Of a stretch of 64,000 bases of DNA, positions 41,782-50,898 are shown one piece after another. Origin of the DNA: Sporosarcina sp. P2 (GTDB lineage Bacteria; Bacillota; Bacilli; Bacillales_A; Planococcaceae); the NCBI RefSeq assembly GCF_002743255.1, contig NZ_PDYY01000010.1:1-64000 (forward strand), in the 5' to 3' direction. The position numbers and the translations under genes are program-made. Position 1 is the first letter of the stretch; each line of letters begins with the position of its first letter. The notes below the pieces were generated by a model. That model was not told the origin of the DNA. It saw only the letters and a list, made by a program, of their open reading frames with translations, and made no database searches.

Positions 41782-41827
41782 GGCTGAAGACAAACTCCTG
41801 AATTAGGGGGTGTCTTTAGTCTTTTTT
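41782..41827 (+). terminator. terminator after penicillin acylase gene
   Basis: GGCTGAAGACA pairs with TGTCTTTAGTC including wobbles, with inner CTCCT/AGGGG and a T run. Confidence 0.82.
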
Positions 41828-42039
41828 CCATTTTAATTTTGTATCAAAACATAAAATTAAGAAGCGATATTAGTTGATCGTAAGTCTAAGACTACCGGAG
41901 GGTGAGCGTGCGCCTGAAACGTCGTTCAACGGTGCTTCCTCAAATCCTTATCTATTCTTATTCTATATGATAAAAAAATTACTCTCATGGTATACTATAT
42001 GAATTCTAAATTGCACGGCACTATTGGAGGAATCGTCTA

Positions 42040-43341
42040 ATGAAACATCTAGCAGGCGGCGTACAATGGACCATCTTTCTCATTGCATCATCTATTGCTG
42101 CCCCCATCGCAATCGCGCACGCCTTTGGTATGGACTCAGTAGCGACATCGCTATTTATGCAAAGAACTATATTTATTCTCGGTGTTGCCAGTCTGATTCA
42201 GGCATTTTTCGGACATAAAATGCCCATCAACGAAGGTCCCGCAGGCTTATGGTGGGGAATTTATGTGGTCTATGCCGGTATGGTCGGCATTTTTTATACA
42301 ACCTCAGCAGACGCCTTGCAAGCATTGCAAAGTGGTATGTTATACAGCGGTGTGATATTCATGATCCTAGCAGCGACAGGAATCATCACGAAAATGAAAG
42401 TACTCTTCACACCAGCAATCACGTTTACGTATCTAATGTTGCTGATCTTACAATTAAGCGGAACCTTTATTAAGGGAATGATAGGGATAGAAGAAGTAGG
42501 AGACCATCTGGATTCAGTCATTTTTCTCGGAAGTTTCATTGTTTTACTCATCACGTTTGTTGCGATGGCAAATAAACGCCCGTTCATATCTAAATATGCG
42601 ATATTGATCTCCATTGCACTTGGCTGGGGGATTTTCTTGCTACTAGGAAAAACACCAACTATCGCGAAAGTGTCCGATCAGCTAATCCAACTACCAAAAA
42701 TGTTTGTTTATGGAAAACCTGTATGGGATAGTGGTGTTCTCGTTACAGCGATTTTCATTACATTATTGCTAGTAGCGAATATGCTTGCATCAATACGTGT
42801 CATGGAACATTTGTTGAAGGAATCTTTTCATATTAAAGCGCCAGATCGATTACGCCAAGGAGCATTTGCTTCAGGATTCATCCATCTGATCGCAGGCGCT
42901 TTTTCCGCCATTGGATCCGTACCGATTTCAGGATCTGCTGGATTTGTTGGTACGACACGTATGCCATCTATAAAACCATTTATTATTGGCAGTACGCTAT
43001 TAGTACTCATTACACTGTTTCCAAGTATTATGGCGATATTTGCGGCTTTACCAGCGCCAGTTGCATACGCTGTAACTTTCGCCATCTTTACAAAAATGGT
43101 CTCGATGGCATTCAATGAACTCGACGCTGATCCAGAAAAGGAGCGTGCTCGCCAAGCTGTAGCTTTTGGATTAATGGTAGGTGTAGGGACTATGTTTGTC
43201 CCCGGAGAAAGTTTGTCGCAACTTCCTCCCATTGTAGCTTCCACATTATCTAATGGATTGATTACAGGAACGATTCTCGCAATACTTATTGAGCAATACA
43301 TGATACGCAGAAGTCGGAGAAATTATTATAGTAAGATGTAA
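42040..43341 (+). CDS. nucleobase permease of the xanthine/uracil (NCS2) family
   Basis: A 433-residue polytopic membrane protein. It starts with HLAGGVQWTIFLIASSIAAPIAIA, has INEGPAGLWWGIYVVYAG near residue 65 and GSVPISGSAGFVGTTRM near 295, which fit the xanthine/uracil permease family. The substrate (purine or pyrimidine) cannot be read. No purine riboswitch or PurR box is seen upstream. TTGGAGGAATCGTCTA precedes the ATG. Confidence 0.8.
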   Translation: MKHLAGGVQWTIFLIASSIAAPIAIAHAFGMDSVATSLFMQRTIFILGVASLIQAFFGHKMPINEGPAGLWWGIYVVYAGMVGIFYTTSADALQALQSGMLYSGVIFMILAATGIITKMKVLFTPAITFTYLMLLILQLSGTFIKGMIGIEEVGDHLDSVIFLGSFIVLLITFVAMANKRPFISKYAILISIALGWGIFLLLGKTPTIAKVSDQLIQLPKMFVYGKPVWDSGVLVTAIFITLLLVANMLASIRVMEHLLKESFHIKAPDRLRQGAFASGFIHLIAGAFSAIGSVPISGSAGFVGTTRMPSIKPFIIGSTLLVLITLFPSIMAIFAALPAPVAYAVTFAIFTKMVSMAFNELDADPEKERARQAVAFGLMVGVGTMFVPGESLSQLPPIVASTLSNGLITGTILAILIEQYMIRRSRRNYYSKM

Positions 43342-43373
43342 AAAGCCAAACAGTATGAACTGTCCGGCTTTTT
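43340..43373. terminator. bidirectional terminator
   Basis: AAAAAGCC-AA-ACAGT pairs with ACTGT-CC-GGCTTTTT. It lies between the permease gene and the convergent small gene and has T runs on both strands. Confidence 0.88.
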
Positions 43374-43379
43374 CACGAA

Positions 43380-43553
43380 TTATTTTCTTTTATCCTCTGT
43401 TGCCCGATAGACTTCTTTCAAAGCATCCCGATATTCTTTACCGCTTGCATTTTCTCGGGCACGTGAAGCTTCTTCGGCAGATACTTCAAACTCCATTCCC
43501 ATTTCTTCGTTGATCGTTCCTTTATGAAACAAATGACGTATATCTCGATCCAT
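43380..43553 (-). CDS. 57-residue acidic hydrophilic protein
   Basis: A small frame starting MDRDIRHLFHKGTINEEM and ending EVYRATEDKRK. GTAGGAGGGATTTCT precedes the ATG with good spacing. It is rich in Glu, Lys and Arg and predicted helical; no family recognised. Too short for usual ORF cut-offs but well supported by its ribosome binding site and the terminator behind it. Confidence 0.7.
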   Translation of the reverse strand: MDRDIRHLFHKGTINEEMGMEFEVSAEEASRARENASGKEYRDALKEVYRATEDKRK

Positions 43554-43699
43554 AGAAATCCCTCCTACTCATAATATGGTGTAATTTGCGATAGTCATAC
43601 ATAAAGAAGAGGAATTCAGCAAAAGAAAGAGGATTCATTATCAAATTGTCGAAAGAAGTAAAGTAGTAACACAATTTAGAATAGGGAGAGGATCTGCAC

Positions 43700-44254
43700 A
43701 TGAGTAAAAAAGTATTGATTCTTGGTGGAGATGCAGTAGAAGCACTGGAAATTTTCTATCCTTATTATCGTTGTTTGGAAGAAGGATTCGACACAACTAT
43801 TGCTTCACCATCAGTAAAAAAATTATATACCGTTACCCATGATTTCATCGATGGAATGGAAACGTATGTTGAAAAACCCGCGTATGGCTTGGATTCACAT
43901 ATTGCCTTCAAAGATGTCAATCCTGCAGACTATGATGCGCTCATTATTCCAGGTGGACGTGCACCAGAGTATATTCGTCTAGATGAATCATTACCAGATA
44001 TTGTCCGCCATTTCTTTGAAGAGAATAAACCCGTGGCGGCAGTTTGCCATGCTGCTCAAGTGTTATCCGTTATTCCTGATCTCATGCAAGGCAGGGAATA
44101 TACAGCATATATCGCGTGTAAGCCAGACGTTACAGCAGCTGGTGCTACGTATATAGAAAAAGATCTTCATACAGAAGGGAATCTAGTATCAGGACATGCT
44201 TGGCCAGATCTTCCAGGCTTAATGAGAGAATTCATGAAAATGATCAATAAATAA
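43700..44254 (+). CDS. DJ-1/PfpI family protein
   Basis: A 184-residue class I glutamine amidotransferase-like protein of the DJ-1/PfpI group. The conserved nucleophilic elbow is KPVAAVCHAAQVL with Cys, and the early acidic residue is in PGGRAPEYIR. Relatives in B. subtilis (YfkM, YraA) are general stress proteins linked to protease or deglycase activity. AGGGAGAGGATC precedes the ATG. No SigB promoter is visible just upstream. Confidence 0.88.
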   Translation: MSKKVLILGGDAVEALEIFYPYYRCLEEGFDTTIASPSVKKLYTVTHDFIDGMETYVEKPAYGLDSHIAFKDVNPADYDALIIPGGRAPEYIRLDESLPDIVRHFFEENKPVAAVCHAAQVLSVIPDLMQGREYTAYIACKPDVTAAGATYIEKDLHTEGNLVSGHAWPDLPGLMREFMKMINK

Positions 44255-44285
44255 TAAAACGTAAAGCACATTAGGCTTTGCGTCA

Positions 44286-44328
44286 GACTGAAGACGTTTC
44301 CAGAAGTGGAATCGCCTTCGGTTTTTTT
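44286..44328 (+). terminator. terminator after DJ-1 gene
   Basis: ACTGAAGACG...CCA pairs with TGG...CGCCTTCGGT with few mismatches, then seven T. Confidence 0.78.
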
Positions 44329-44339
44329 ATATATTGATT

Positions 44340-44963
44340 TTAGTAAGCCCAAAAAACAACTATCAAAAAGATAATAAATGGAATCATTAATGCTAAAAAT
44401 AAACCGGCAACAATCATAATCGTGCCAAATCCACGCCATGAAGAGAAGTGATGGATAATCCCAATCCCTTTCGATAATATCACTGTACTAAAGATACTTA
44501 GAGCCAATGTTAGTAAATTAGCGAGTAATAATACAATAGATAATGATCCAAAAACGTCAACACTTGCAGTATTCGTCATATCCTCAAATAAATTCTTGCC
44601 GTAAATAATGACTAATAGCAAGTTAATCGGCATCATCCAAATCAAAGGTATCGAAGCGATTGGCGTCATTTGCACCATATCCTTAAAGTTCCCTTTACCT
44701 CCGAGCCATTTACCTACCCACGTGTAGAGAGCAGAACTAATGAACAGGCTGATCATAGTCCCGATGAACGATGACACGATACCGAGTAGGATCATTACCG
44801 GCAATGACAGATTGGGTAAAATATCCGTTTCAGCGAATGATGTTATACCGACGCTGACCGACGTAAGGAATAAGATGAAAAAACTATAACTCCATGTTTT
44901 GTATTCAAGAACATAATGAATCGTTTGTTTAGGTTGTGTCCATATTGAAATAAGTGGTTGCAT
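44340..44963 (-). CDS. YIP1-family membrane protein
   Basis: A 207-residue protein with an N-terminal soluble segment (MQPLISIWTQPKQTIHYVLEY) typical of Yip1-domain proteins, followed by five hydrophobic helices. The ATG at 44963 follows AAAGGAGGTCTTCCT; the longer in-frame extension has no ribosome binding site. Function unknown; expected in the cytoplasmic membrane. Confidence 0.82.
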   Translation of the reverse strand: MQPLISIWTQPKQTIHYVLEYKTWSYSFFILFLTSVSVGITSFAETDILPNLSLPVMILLGIVSSFIGTMISLFISSALYTWVGKWLGGKGNFKDMVQMTPIASIPLIWMMPINLLLVIIYGKNLFEDMTNTASVDVFGSLSIVLLLANLLTLALSIFSTVILSKGIGIIHHFSSWRGFGTIMIVAGLFLALMIPFIIFLIVVFWAY

Positions 44964-45105
44964 AGGAAGACCTCCTTTCATATAGTCTACTATACGTTCA
45001 AAGACTACCATATGTTTCATAAAGTTCGTTTGAAATCCTCGAACAGTAAAAATTAGCAGGGATTTGCTATACTTTCTCTAGTAACTATTAGAGGAGGAAT
45101 TATTC

Positions 45106-46125
45106 ATGGCAAAATTATTTAGTCCTTATAATATACGTGGTGTAGAGTTTAAAAACCGTATCGCAATGGCACCGATGTGTATGTATTCTTCACATAATCA
45201 GGATGGGAAAGTAGAAGACTGGCATAAAATCCACTACGCAACGCGTGCGGTAGGACAAGTTGGTCTGATCATCGTTGAAGCAACAGCCGTTCAACCGCAA
45301 GGAAGAATCTCAAGTGAGGATTTAGGGATCTGGTCAGATGAGCATATTGAAGGTTTAACTGAAATCGTTCGTTTAAACAAACAGCATGGTGCCCGTACCG
45401 GTATCCAATTAGCACACGCAGGAAGAAAGGCGACAGTGGATGGAACAATTCATGCGCCAAGCCCTATTGCGTACAATGAAAAACACAAAACACCGACAGA
45501 AATGACTGTCACTGATATTGAAGAAACCATTGAAGCATTCAAACAAGGAGCGCTCCGTGCCAAACAAGCTGGATTTGACGTGATTGAAATCCATGGTGCA
45601 CATGGCTATTTACTTAATGAATTCCTGACTCCACTATGTAATCATCGTGAAGATGAATACGGGGGATCAGCAGAAAATCGCTATCGCATACTTAGGCAAG
45701 TAATTGATGCAATTCGTTCTGTTTGGGAGGGTCCGTTATTTGTCAGAATCTCGGCAGAAGATTATCAAGAAGGCGGCATGGATTCTTCGCAGTATGCAGA
45801 AATGGCGGGCTGGATGAAAGAACAAGGTGTCGATCTAGTCGACGTTAGCTCAGGTGGAGTAGTTCCGGCTGCTATTCATCCTTTCCCAGGCTATCAAGTG
45901 CCATTTGCAGATACAATCCGTCAGCGAGCAAATATTGCAACGGGTGCAGTAGGATTGATCACATCAGCCCTACAAGCAGAAGAAGTTTTACAAAATGACC
46001 GTGCGGATATCATATTGCTCGCTCGCGAATTATTACGTGATCCTTATTGGGCGTACACAGCAGCAAAAGAACTGGGAGTAGAAATCGAATCACCCGTTCA
46101 ATATACACGCGGTTGGATATATTAA
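45106..46125 (+). CDS. namA: NADPH dehydrogenase NamA (old yellow enzyme, YqjM type)
   Basis: An FMN-dependent ene-reductase, 339 residues. Cys25 and Tyr27 in MAPMCMYS are the redox-tuning and substrate residues of the YqjM group. [10 protein letters not shown], the substrate-binding [14 protein letters not shown] and the C-terminal RELLRDPYW are present. It reduces activated double bonds, quinones or nitro compounds. AGAGGAGGAATTATTC precedes the ATG. Confidence 0.95.
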   Translation: MAKLFSPYNIRGVEFKNRIAMAPMCMYSSHNQDGKVEDWHKIHYATRAVGQVGLIIVEATAVQPQGRISSEDLGIWSDEHIEGLTEIVRLNKQHGARTGIQLAHAGRKATVDGTIHAPSPIAYNEKHKTPTEMTVTDIEETIEAFKQGALRAKQAGFDVIEIHGAHGYLLNEFLTPLCNHREDEYGGSAENRYRILRQVIDAIRSVWEGPLFVRISAEDYQEGGMDSSQYAEMAGWMKEQGVDLVDVSSGGVVPAAIHPFPGYQVPFADTIRQRANIATGAVGLITSALQAEEVLQNDRADIILLARELLRDPYWAYTAAKELGVEIESPVQYTRGWIY

Positions 46126-46142
46126 TCCATTCGTTTTGTACT

Positions 46143-46640
46143 TTACGTTTTATTATCAAAAAATAATAACTCAGCACGAATCCCATCATCAATATGTAAG
46201 ATAGCGAAAGAGTAATGGGGTAATTTTCGCTTATCTGTTGGTGAACCAGGATTCAGTAATAGGGTTTTATTCAAGTAACGAAGCATAGGAATGTGGGAGT
46301 GTCCGAAGACGATGACGTCCAGTGGCACTCCTTCAAATGCTTCAATAGCCCGTTTTTCTGTAGTCTTTTTCTCGCCATGACCATGTACTAATCCAATGTT
46401 TACGTGCCTCGCTTGAATCACTTGCTGCAATGGAAACCGTTCTTTTATATCCTCGTCATCCACATTTCCAAAAACGCCTTTTACTTCCGCAAATTCAGAA
46501 AGCATCTGCACGACTTCGACCGATTTCCAATCACCTGTATGTAAAATTAAATCGGCCGTCTCACATTCTTTTATTAATCGTGATGGCAAACCTTTTCCTC
46601 TTCCAGGCATATGTGTATCTCCTGTAACGACGATTTTCAT
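46143..46640 (-). CDS. YfcE/MJ0936-type metallophosphoesterase
   Basis: A 165-residue phosphoesterase. Metal ligands are visible in MKIVVTGDTHMPG, ILHTGDW, GNVDDE, VHGHGEKK and FGHSHIP, in the order of the YfcE/YsnB family. CAGGAGGTTCAGT precedes the ATG at 46640; the longer frame upstream lacks a ribosome binding site. The natural substrate is not known. Convergent with namA. Confidence 0.88.
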   Translation of the reverse strand: MKIVVTGDTHMPGRGKGLPSRLIKECETADLILHTGDWKSVEVVQMLSEFAEVKGVFGNVDDEDIKERFPLQQVIQARHVNIGLVHGHGEKKTTEKRAIEAFEGVPLDVIVFGHSHIPMLRYLNKTLLLNPGSPTDKRKLPHYSFAILHIDDGIRAELLFFDNKT

Positions 46641-46740
46641 ACTGAACCTCCTGTATTTGTAATTGCTTATATCATTTCCATTCTCGCTGAATAGCAAACA
46701 AAGAATCGGACATACTACTGCTATGACGGGAGGCAATTTT

Positions 46741-47109
46741 ATGGAAGACTATACATTTACGGATGCGGTACTGGCAGATTACAAAACTGGTATGGGTGCA
46801 ATGAGCGAACAGTTGCCGAAGTTCATGAAATCATTCCACGCATTTACGGAAATTGGTTTTGAAGAAGGAGAAATCAGTCAGAAATATAAACAGCTGATTG
46901 CACTAGCAGTAAGTATCTATGCACATAGTGAGTTCTGTATTATTTTCCATACAAAAGCTTGTATGGATGCAGGTTGTACAGTTTCAGAAGTATTAGAAGC
47001 TGTTGGTGTTGCAGCTACGCTTGGTGGTGGAAGTGCCTTAAGCCAAGCAGTCACATTGGTTATGCAAACGATTGATGAATTACAGGATAATCCGAAATCT
47101 TTACAATAA
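46741..47109 (+). CDS. carboxymuconolactone decarboxylase/AhpD-family protein
   Basis: A 122-residue protein. The family core is YKQLIALAVSIYAHSEFCIIFHTKACMDAG, given here in parts: Glu, Cys and His in SEFCIIFH resemble the E-x2-C-x3-H pattern of the group, and VLEAVGVAATLGGGSAL follows. GGGAGGCAATTTT precedes the ATG. Likely peroxidase- or decarboxylase-like; substrate unknown. Confidence 0.88.
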   Translation: MEDYTFTDAVLADYKTGMGAMSEQLPKFMKSFHAFTEIGFEEGEISQKYKQLIALAVSIYAHSEFCIIFHTKACMDAGCTVSEVLEAVGVAATLGGGSALSQAVTLVMQTIDELQDNPKSLQ

Positions 47110-47150
47110 AAAAACATCTTATCGATCGCCATTCGATAAGATGTTTTTTT
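47108..47150 (+). terminator. terminator after CMD gene
   Basis: AACATCTTATCGA and TCGATAAGATGTT form a perfect stem with a T run. Confidence 0.92.
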
Positions 47151-47223
47151 ATTTCATATGTTTCATTATGCGAAAGACGGGGTAACGGATATACAGCATA
47201 GTATGGTAGAGGAGGATAAAACG

Positions 47224-47955
47224 TTGATTCAAACATCAAACGCTTTATTGACAAAAGAAGACTTTACAGAACGTAATGATTTACCGGAATGGTTACGTAG
47301 AGAATATCAAACATTTCATGATATTGTGACCGATAAAACATTCCCATGCTATTTTGGTATGGCTGGTGAAAATAAAGGCGAGTTGCGCTATGCCTATATT
47401 TCACAAAAAGACTGGTCGAACTTACCGCAAGCGCTAGAAGCTTTTTTAAAACTATTTGAAAATCCAAAGCATAAACGCCATGGTCTGTTTGTATTTGTTG
47501 AACCCTTTGAAAAAGAAGGAACAATAGAAGAATATCGCCAACAGTTTTGGGATATTTTGCAATACTTGCATAAAGAAGATAAAGAAGAATGGCCTGCTGA
47601 AGCGCCACGAGATCCTGATCATTATCTGTGGGACTTTCATTTCCAAGGTGAGCCGATTTTTGCTTTTGGTAATGCACCCGCCTATAAGCAACGCAAAACG
47701 CGTGATTTGGGAAATGCAATGGTCATCGGGTTCCAGCCGCGCAAAATTTTTAAAGGTCTAACAGGTACGGAAAAAGGCGGAATTAACTCACGTGAAAAAG
47801 TTCGTGAACGTGTAGAGGTATGGGATAATCTACCGAAGCATCCCGATATCAGCCATTACGGAGATCCGACGCATAATGAATGGAAACAGTTCTTCATCGG
47901 CGACGACAGTGTGCCGTTAACAGGAAAGTGTCCATTCACTCATAAGGATATGTAA
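47224..47955 (+). CDS. YqcI/YcgG (GntA-like) family protein
   Basis: A 243-residue protein of the YqcI/YcgG family. Typical are PEWLRREYQTFHDIV with FPCYFG near the N-terminus, FGNAPAYKQRKTRDLG in the middle, and the C-terminal GKCPF. The family includes GntA, a haem-dependent N-hydroxylase, and DcsA-like enzymes. The TTG at 47224 follows AGAGGAGGATAAAACG. The substrate here is not known. Confidence 0.8.
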   Translation: MIQTSNALLTKEDFTERNDLPEWLRREYQTFHDIVTDKTFPCYFGMAGENKGELRYAYISQKDWSNLPQALEAFLKLFENPKHKRHGLFVFVEPFEKEGTIEEYRQQFWDILQYLHKEDKEEWPAEAPRDPDHYLWDFHFQGEPIFAFGNAPAYKQRKTRDLGNAMVIGFQPRKIFKGLTGTEKGGINSREKVRERVEVWDNLPKHPDISHYGDPTHNEWKQFFIGDDSVPLTGKCPFTHKDM

Positions 47956-47962
47956 ACTGAGG

Positions 47963-48005
47963 ATGTCTCTGCAGTCGTGAACTTACGGTTGCCGGAGACA
48001 TTTTT
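47963..48005 (+). terminator. probable terminator after GntA-like gene
   Basis: ATGTCTC pairs with GAGACAT, followed by TTTTT. The loop is long (25 bases). The remaining sequence up to 48215 shows nothing I recognise. Confidence 0.65.
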
Positions 48006-48215
48006 ATATGACTGAGTTTCGAAACCAAGGATGAATAAAAAGAGGTGAGTGAGTAGATTGAAGCTAGAACCCGGGACGCGTATTTTATAACCAATGTGGT
48101 GAGTCTATAAATTTGCAGCCCCTTACTCATCCACTCCATTTCAAATCCCTCTCTATTTTTAATTGCTTAACAGGCCTCCATACTTTTATGATGTACATAA
48201 GAGGGGTGCGTAAAA

Positions 48216-48557
48216 ATGAAAAAATACGATCAAGAAGTTCGGGGCTTACTAGTGGATGATGAAACGCGCTGTATCCATTACGCAACAGAAACAGACAGAA
48301 TTGCCATCAAGTTCTATTGTTGTGAAATCTATTATCCATGTCACCTATGCCATGAAGAAGCGGGTTGCGGCCATCACGCTGTTTGGCCAGTTAGTCGATA
48401 TAATGAAAAAGCCATACTGTGCGGTAATTGCGGCCACGAACTCACCATTACTGAATACTTACAATGCGACTATCAATGTCCTTCTTGCGACGCGGGGTTT
48501 AATCGAGGGTGTGGTCTGCATAAGGAGCTATACTTCGAAAATGAGGCGAGCCACTAA
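48216..48557 (+). CDS. CHY zinc-finger protein
   Basis: A 113-residue protein with the cysteine/histidine spacing of CHY-type zinc fingers: CHLCHEEAGCGHH, CGNCGHE, CPSCDAGFNRGCGLH. AGAGGGGTGCG precedes the ATG. Several zinc ions should be bound. In eukaryotes the CHY domain occurs in ubiquitin ligases; the role of stand-alone bacterial proteins is not known. Confidence 0.88.
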   Translation: MKKYDQEVRGLLVDDETRCIHYATETDRIAIKFYCCEIYYPCHLCHEEAGCGHHAVWPVSRYNEKAILCGNCGHELTITEYLQCDYQCPSCDAGFNRGCGLHKELYFENEASH

Positions 48558-48617
48558 TTGGTTTTAACTGTGACTAACAGGGAACACTAAGTAAAACAAG
48601 TAAAGTGAGGGGTTTGC

Positions 48618-48944
48618 ATGAAGATGCCGACGATGGATACAGAAGAATTACTGTTATTTGCAAAAGAGGCAGATGAATCGGGAACAACTTGGATTCAGCA
48701 AGCCGATTATGAAGCAGAAGAGGCAATCATGACGGATGAAGACCTTGCCGGCAAAGAACCTTTGCAACGGCTTAGAATAGTAGTGGAGTCGGATGGAAAT
48801 ACCAAATACTTCGAAACCCTTTTCTATACAGGGGCTGAATTAGAAGAGTTAATGAGCGAACTAGAACCGGTTTTCAAGAAATATCCTAAAAAAGTGCTAG
48901 ATTCAGATGAGATGGATGAAAAAATACAAGGTTTAAAAAAATAG
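48618..48944 (+). CDS. 108-residue acidic hypothetical protein
   Basis: No family recognised. It is acidic (many Glu and Asp), begins MKMPTMDTEELLLFAKEADE and has a beta-rich centre (RLRIVVESDGNTKYFETLFY). No membrane span. GTGAGGGGTTTGC precedes the ATG, and a terminator follows at once. A Pfam/AlphaFold comparison would be decisive. Confidence 0.7.
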   Translation: MKMPTMDTEELLLFAKEADESGTTWIQQADYEAEEAIMTDEDLAGKEPLQRLRIVVESDGNTKYFETLFYTGAELEELMSELEPVFKKYPKKVLDSDEMDEKIQGLKK

Positions 48945-48949
48945 TAAAG

Positions 48950-48989
48950 AGGATCTTCTGCCAAAAATTCGGCAAGAAGATCCTTTTTT
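48950..48989. terminator. terminator between convergent genes
   Basis: AGGATCTTCT with GCC pairs with GGC and AGAAGATCCT, followed by six T; it may also serve the convergent yugN-like gene. Confidence 0.87.
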
Positions 48990-49396
48990 CATTCCAAGTA
49001 CTGTAGTATTTCTTCAATTGCTAGTTCACCGGCAATTTCCCAACGACTTTTATCACGAATTTCTGCATCTCGATCCAACGGTTCTTGGAATTGATTGAAA
49101 GAACCACTTATTAAAGAACTTGAGTCGGGATCTAATCCCGTATTCACCACATGTTTGATGACGTAAGGTTTTTTAAATTTAATGGATGTGTTGAAATCAT
49201 CAAGTTCACCGTCATGAACTTCAAAGGGGACACGTAAGTAAATGGTTTCGCCAGCTTCTCTATGAAGGATGGAATCAAAACTACCTTTATGATAATCCCA
49301 GCCTCCGCCAAAATGATACCCGTGCTGATCGACTTTATCCCGTAAAGTCCCAAAACAAGCTAGTTTGCCTTCAATCGGCGTATCTAATTCCAGCAT
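48989..49396 (-). CDS. yugN: YugN-like family protein
   Basis: A 135-residue soluble protein resembling B. subtilis YugN: FGTLRDKVDQHGYHFGGGWDYHKGSFD near the N-terminus and VNTGLDPDSSSLISG further on. The ATG at 49396 follows AAAAAGGAGTGATTTC; a short in-frame extension upstream lacks a site. Function unknown. Confidence 0.82.
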   Translation of the reverse strand: MLELDTPIEGKLACFGTLRDKVDQHGYHFGGGWDYHKGSFDSILHREAGETIYLRVPFEVHDGELDDFNTSIKFKKPYVIKHVVNTGLDPDSSSLISGSFNQFQEPLDRDAEIRDKSRWEIAGELAIEEILQYLE

Positions 49397-49467
49397 GAAA
49401 TCACTCCTTTTTAACAGCATTCCATACTAGCAAATATTTATACATCCCCAAAAAATTTAACGAAAAG

Positions 49468-49493
49468 GTTTCTAATTTCCATAACCCGGGTAC
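49468..49493 (+). promoter_or_regulatory. SigB promoter of YflT/DUF2382 gene
   Basis: GTTTCT at 49468-49473, a 14-base spacer and GGGTAC at 49488-49493 match the general-stress consensus GTTTAA-N13/14-GGGTAT. It lies 65 bases before the start codon. Confidence 0.78.
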
Positions 49494-49557
49494 ATGTATC
49501 AACACGACGTTAAAAAGAGTTCTAAATAATTCATTACAACATTAGGAGGAGATTTAT

Positions 49558-50538
49558 ATGGGTAAAAATAGATATATTGGAATGTACTATAATGAAACAG
49601 ATCTGGTGAACCGTCTGGATGAGTTGAAAAGAGAAGGATGGCCTGATGATGATATTTATGTCGTTGTGAAAAATGAAGATCAATTAACTATGCTTAGAAG
49701 TCGTACGGATGCAGAAATTAAATCAGCTGACGATTCATGGTGGGATCGTTTTATGGGGTTTGTTTCTGGAGAAGACCATGTACGTCGTATGGTAGATAGT
49801 TTAGATTTCGGAACAGAAGATACAGTAAAGTATTACCAGGAAATTGAACAGGGTGGCATGTTGCTATATGTTGATTCTGGTGAAGCAAATCGCCACTATA
49901 TGGACAACACCGAGTTCTACGGCAGAATTGGAAAAAGTACAGACGTAAATCTTGGAGCGAATGGCTTGAGCGTAACTGACCAAGAATTGAATGGAGGAGA
50001 TCCGGCATTCAGATTGAACCAAACGCTTCCAGATCATACACTTAACCAACACAATCGGGATGTAGATTCTGGCCTTCATGCAACTGAACATGCTTTCACT
50101 GACACAGATACAGAAGAAGAGCGTCTACGTTTACACGAGGAACGTCTTCAAGTGGATAAGCATGAAACACAGCGTGGAGAAATCCGTGTTGAAAAAGAAG
50201 TAGTAGAAGAACCTAGATCAGTAGATGTTAGCGTTTCGCACGACGAAGTGACAATCGAACGTAGACCAGTTGTAGATGGAGAAGGTGGTTTTGACGGTCG
50301 TAATGGCAATGACGCGGCAGCGTTCAGGGAAGATGATGAGACAATTCGCATTCCGATTACTGAAGAACAAGTGGAAGTAACAAAGAAACCAGTTGTCACG
50401 GAAGAAATCATACTCAAGAAGCGTGAGGTTGTAGAGAATGAAACGATTCACGAATCAGTGAAACGTGAGGAAGTACATTTTGAAAAAGAAGGAGACGTAG
50501 AAGTCAAAGGCGATCAGTTGGATAAAGACCGTTTCTAA
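49558..50538 (+). CDS. general stress protein: YflT (GS17M) plus DUF2382 domains
   Basis: A 326-residue protein with two modules. Residues 5-115 resemble the general stress protein 17M domain (YIGMYYNETDLVNRLDELKREG, DIYVVVKN, DDSWWDRFMGF). Residues ~180-315 are a DUF2382/YsnF domain (LRLHEERLQVDKHETQRGEIRVEKEV in parts, then EEQVEVTKKPVVTEEI). The linker is acidic. TAGGAGGAGATTTAT precedes the ATG and a SigB promoter lies upstream, so it is probably induced by general stress. Confidence 0.9.
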   Translation: MGKNRYIGMYYNETDLVNRLDELKREGWPDDDIYVVVKNEDQLTMLRSRTDAEIKSADDSWWDRFMGFVSGEDHVRRMVDSLDFGTEDTVKYYQEIEQGGMLLYVDSGEANRHYMDNTEFYGRIGKSTDVNLGANGLSVTDQELNGGDPAFRLNQTLPDHTLNQHNRDVDSGLHATEHAFTDTDTEEERLRLHEERLQVDKHETQRGEIRVEKEVVEEPRSVDVSVSHDEVTIERRPVVDGEGGFDGRNGNDAAAFREDDETIRIPITEEQVEVTKKPVVTEEIILKKREVVENETIHESVKREEVHFEKEGDVEVKGDQLDKDRF

Positions 50539-50616
50539 AAAACATGTAGCAAATACCTTGTCATTCCCTTTCTGGATACTGTAGGATAGACGTAACAGCC
50601 AGGAAGGGGAGATGAC

Positions 50617-50859
50617 ATGTTTAAGCATCCAGGTATTGCAGCCGTGCTTAGTTTTTTCTGGACTGGCGTCGGTCAAATCTATAATGGACAAATCCTTAAA
50701 GGGATTTTACTTATTATCTTGCAAGGAATCAACGGTCTGCTCATGTTTGTAGGTATCGGTTTCATTACGTATCCCATTGTATGGATTTGGGGTATGTATG
50801 ACGCTTATAAGACTGCCGAGCGTATGAACTACAATCAAAATCAATATAATCAACATTGA
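50617..50859 (+). CDS. TM2-domain protein
   Basis: An 80-residue membrane protein with the TM2 pattern: two hydrophobic hairpins, FFWTGVGQIYNGQILKGI at the first and VWIWGMYDAYKTAERMN at the end. AGGAAGGGGAGATGAC precedes the ATG. A terminator follows at once. Function unknown. Confidence 0.88.
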   Translation: MFKHPGIAAVLSFFWTGVGQIYNGQILKGILLIILQGINGLLMFVGIGFITYPIVWIWGMYDAYKTAERMNYNQNQYNQH

Positions 50860-50894
50860 AAAATGTCCCAGCCAGTAGTGGCAGGGACATTTTT
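50859..50894. terminator. bidirectional terminator
   Basis: AAAAATGTCCC and GGGACATTTTT form a perfect 11-bp stem between convergent genes. Confidence 0.92.
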
Positions 50895-50898
50895 ATGT

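Noticed and set aside
41840..42039. Purine riboswitch upstream of the nucleobase permease
   Set aside because: The conserved TCTACC, CCGTAAA and ACTATG elements are absent.
42828..43301. 157-codon minus-strand frame opposite the permease
   Set aside because: Antisense shadow of a membrane protein gene; no supporting signals.
47936..48215. Possible T-box or tRNA in the gap before the CHY gene
   Set aside because: No T-box sequence, no cloverleaf; only a long-loop terminator is seen.
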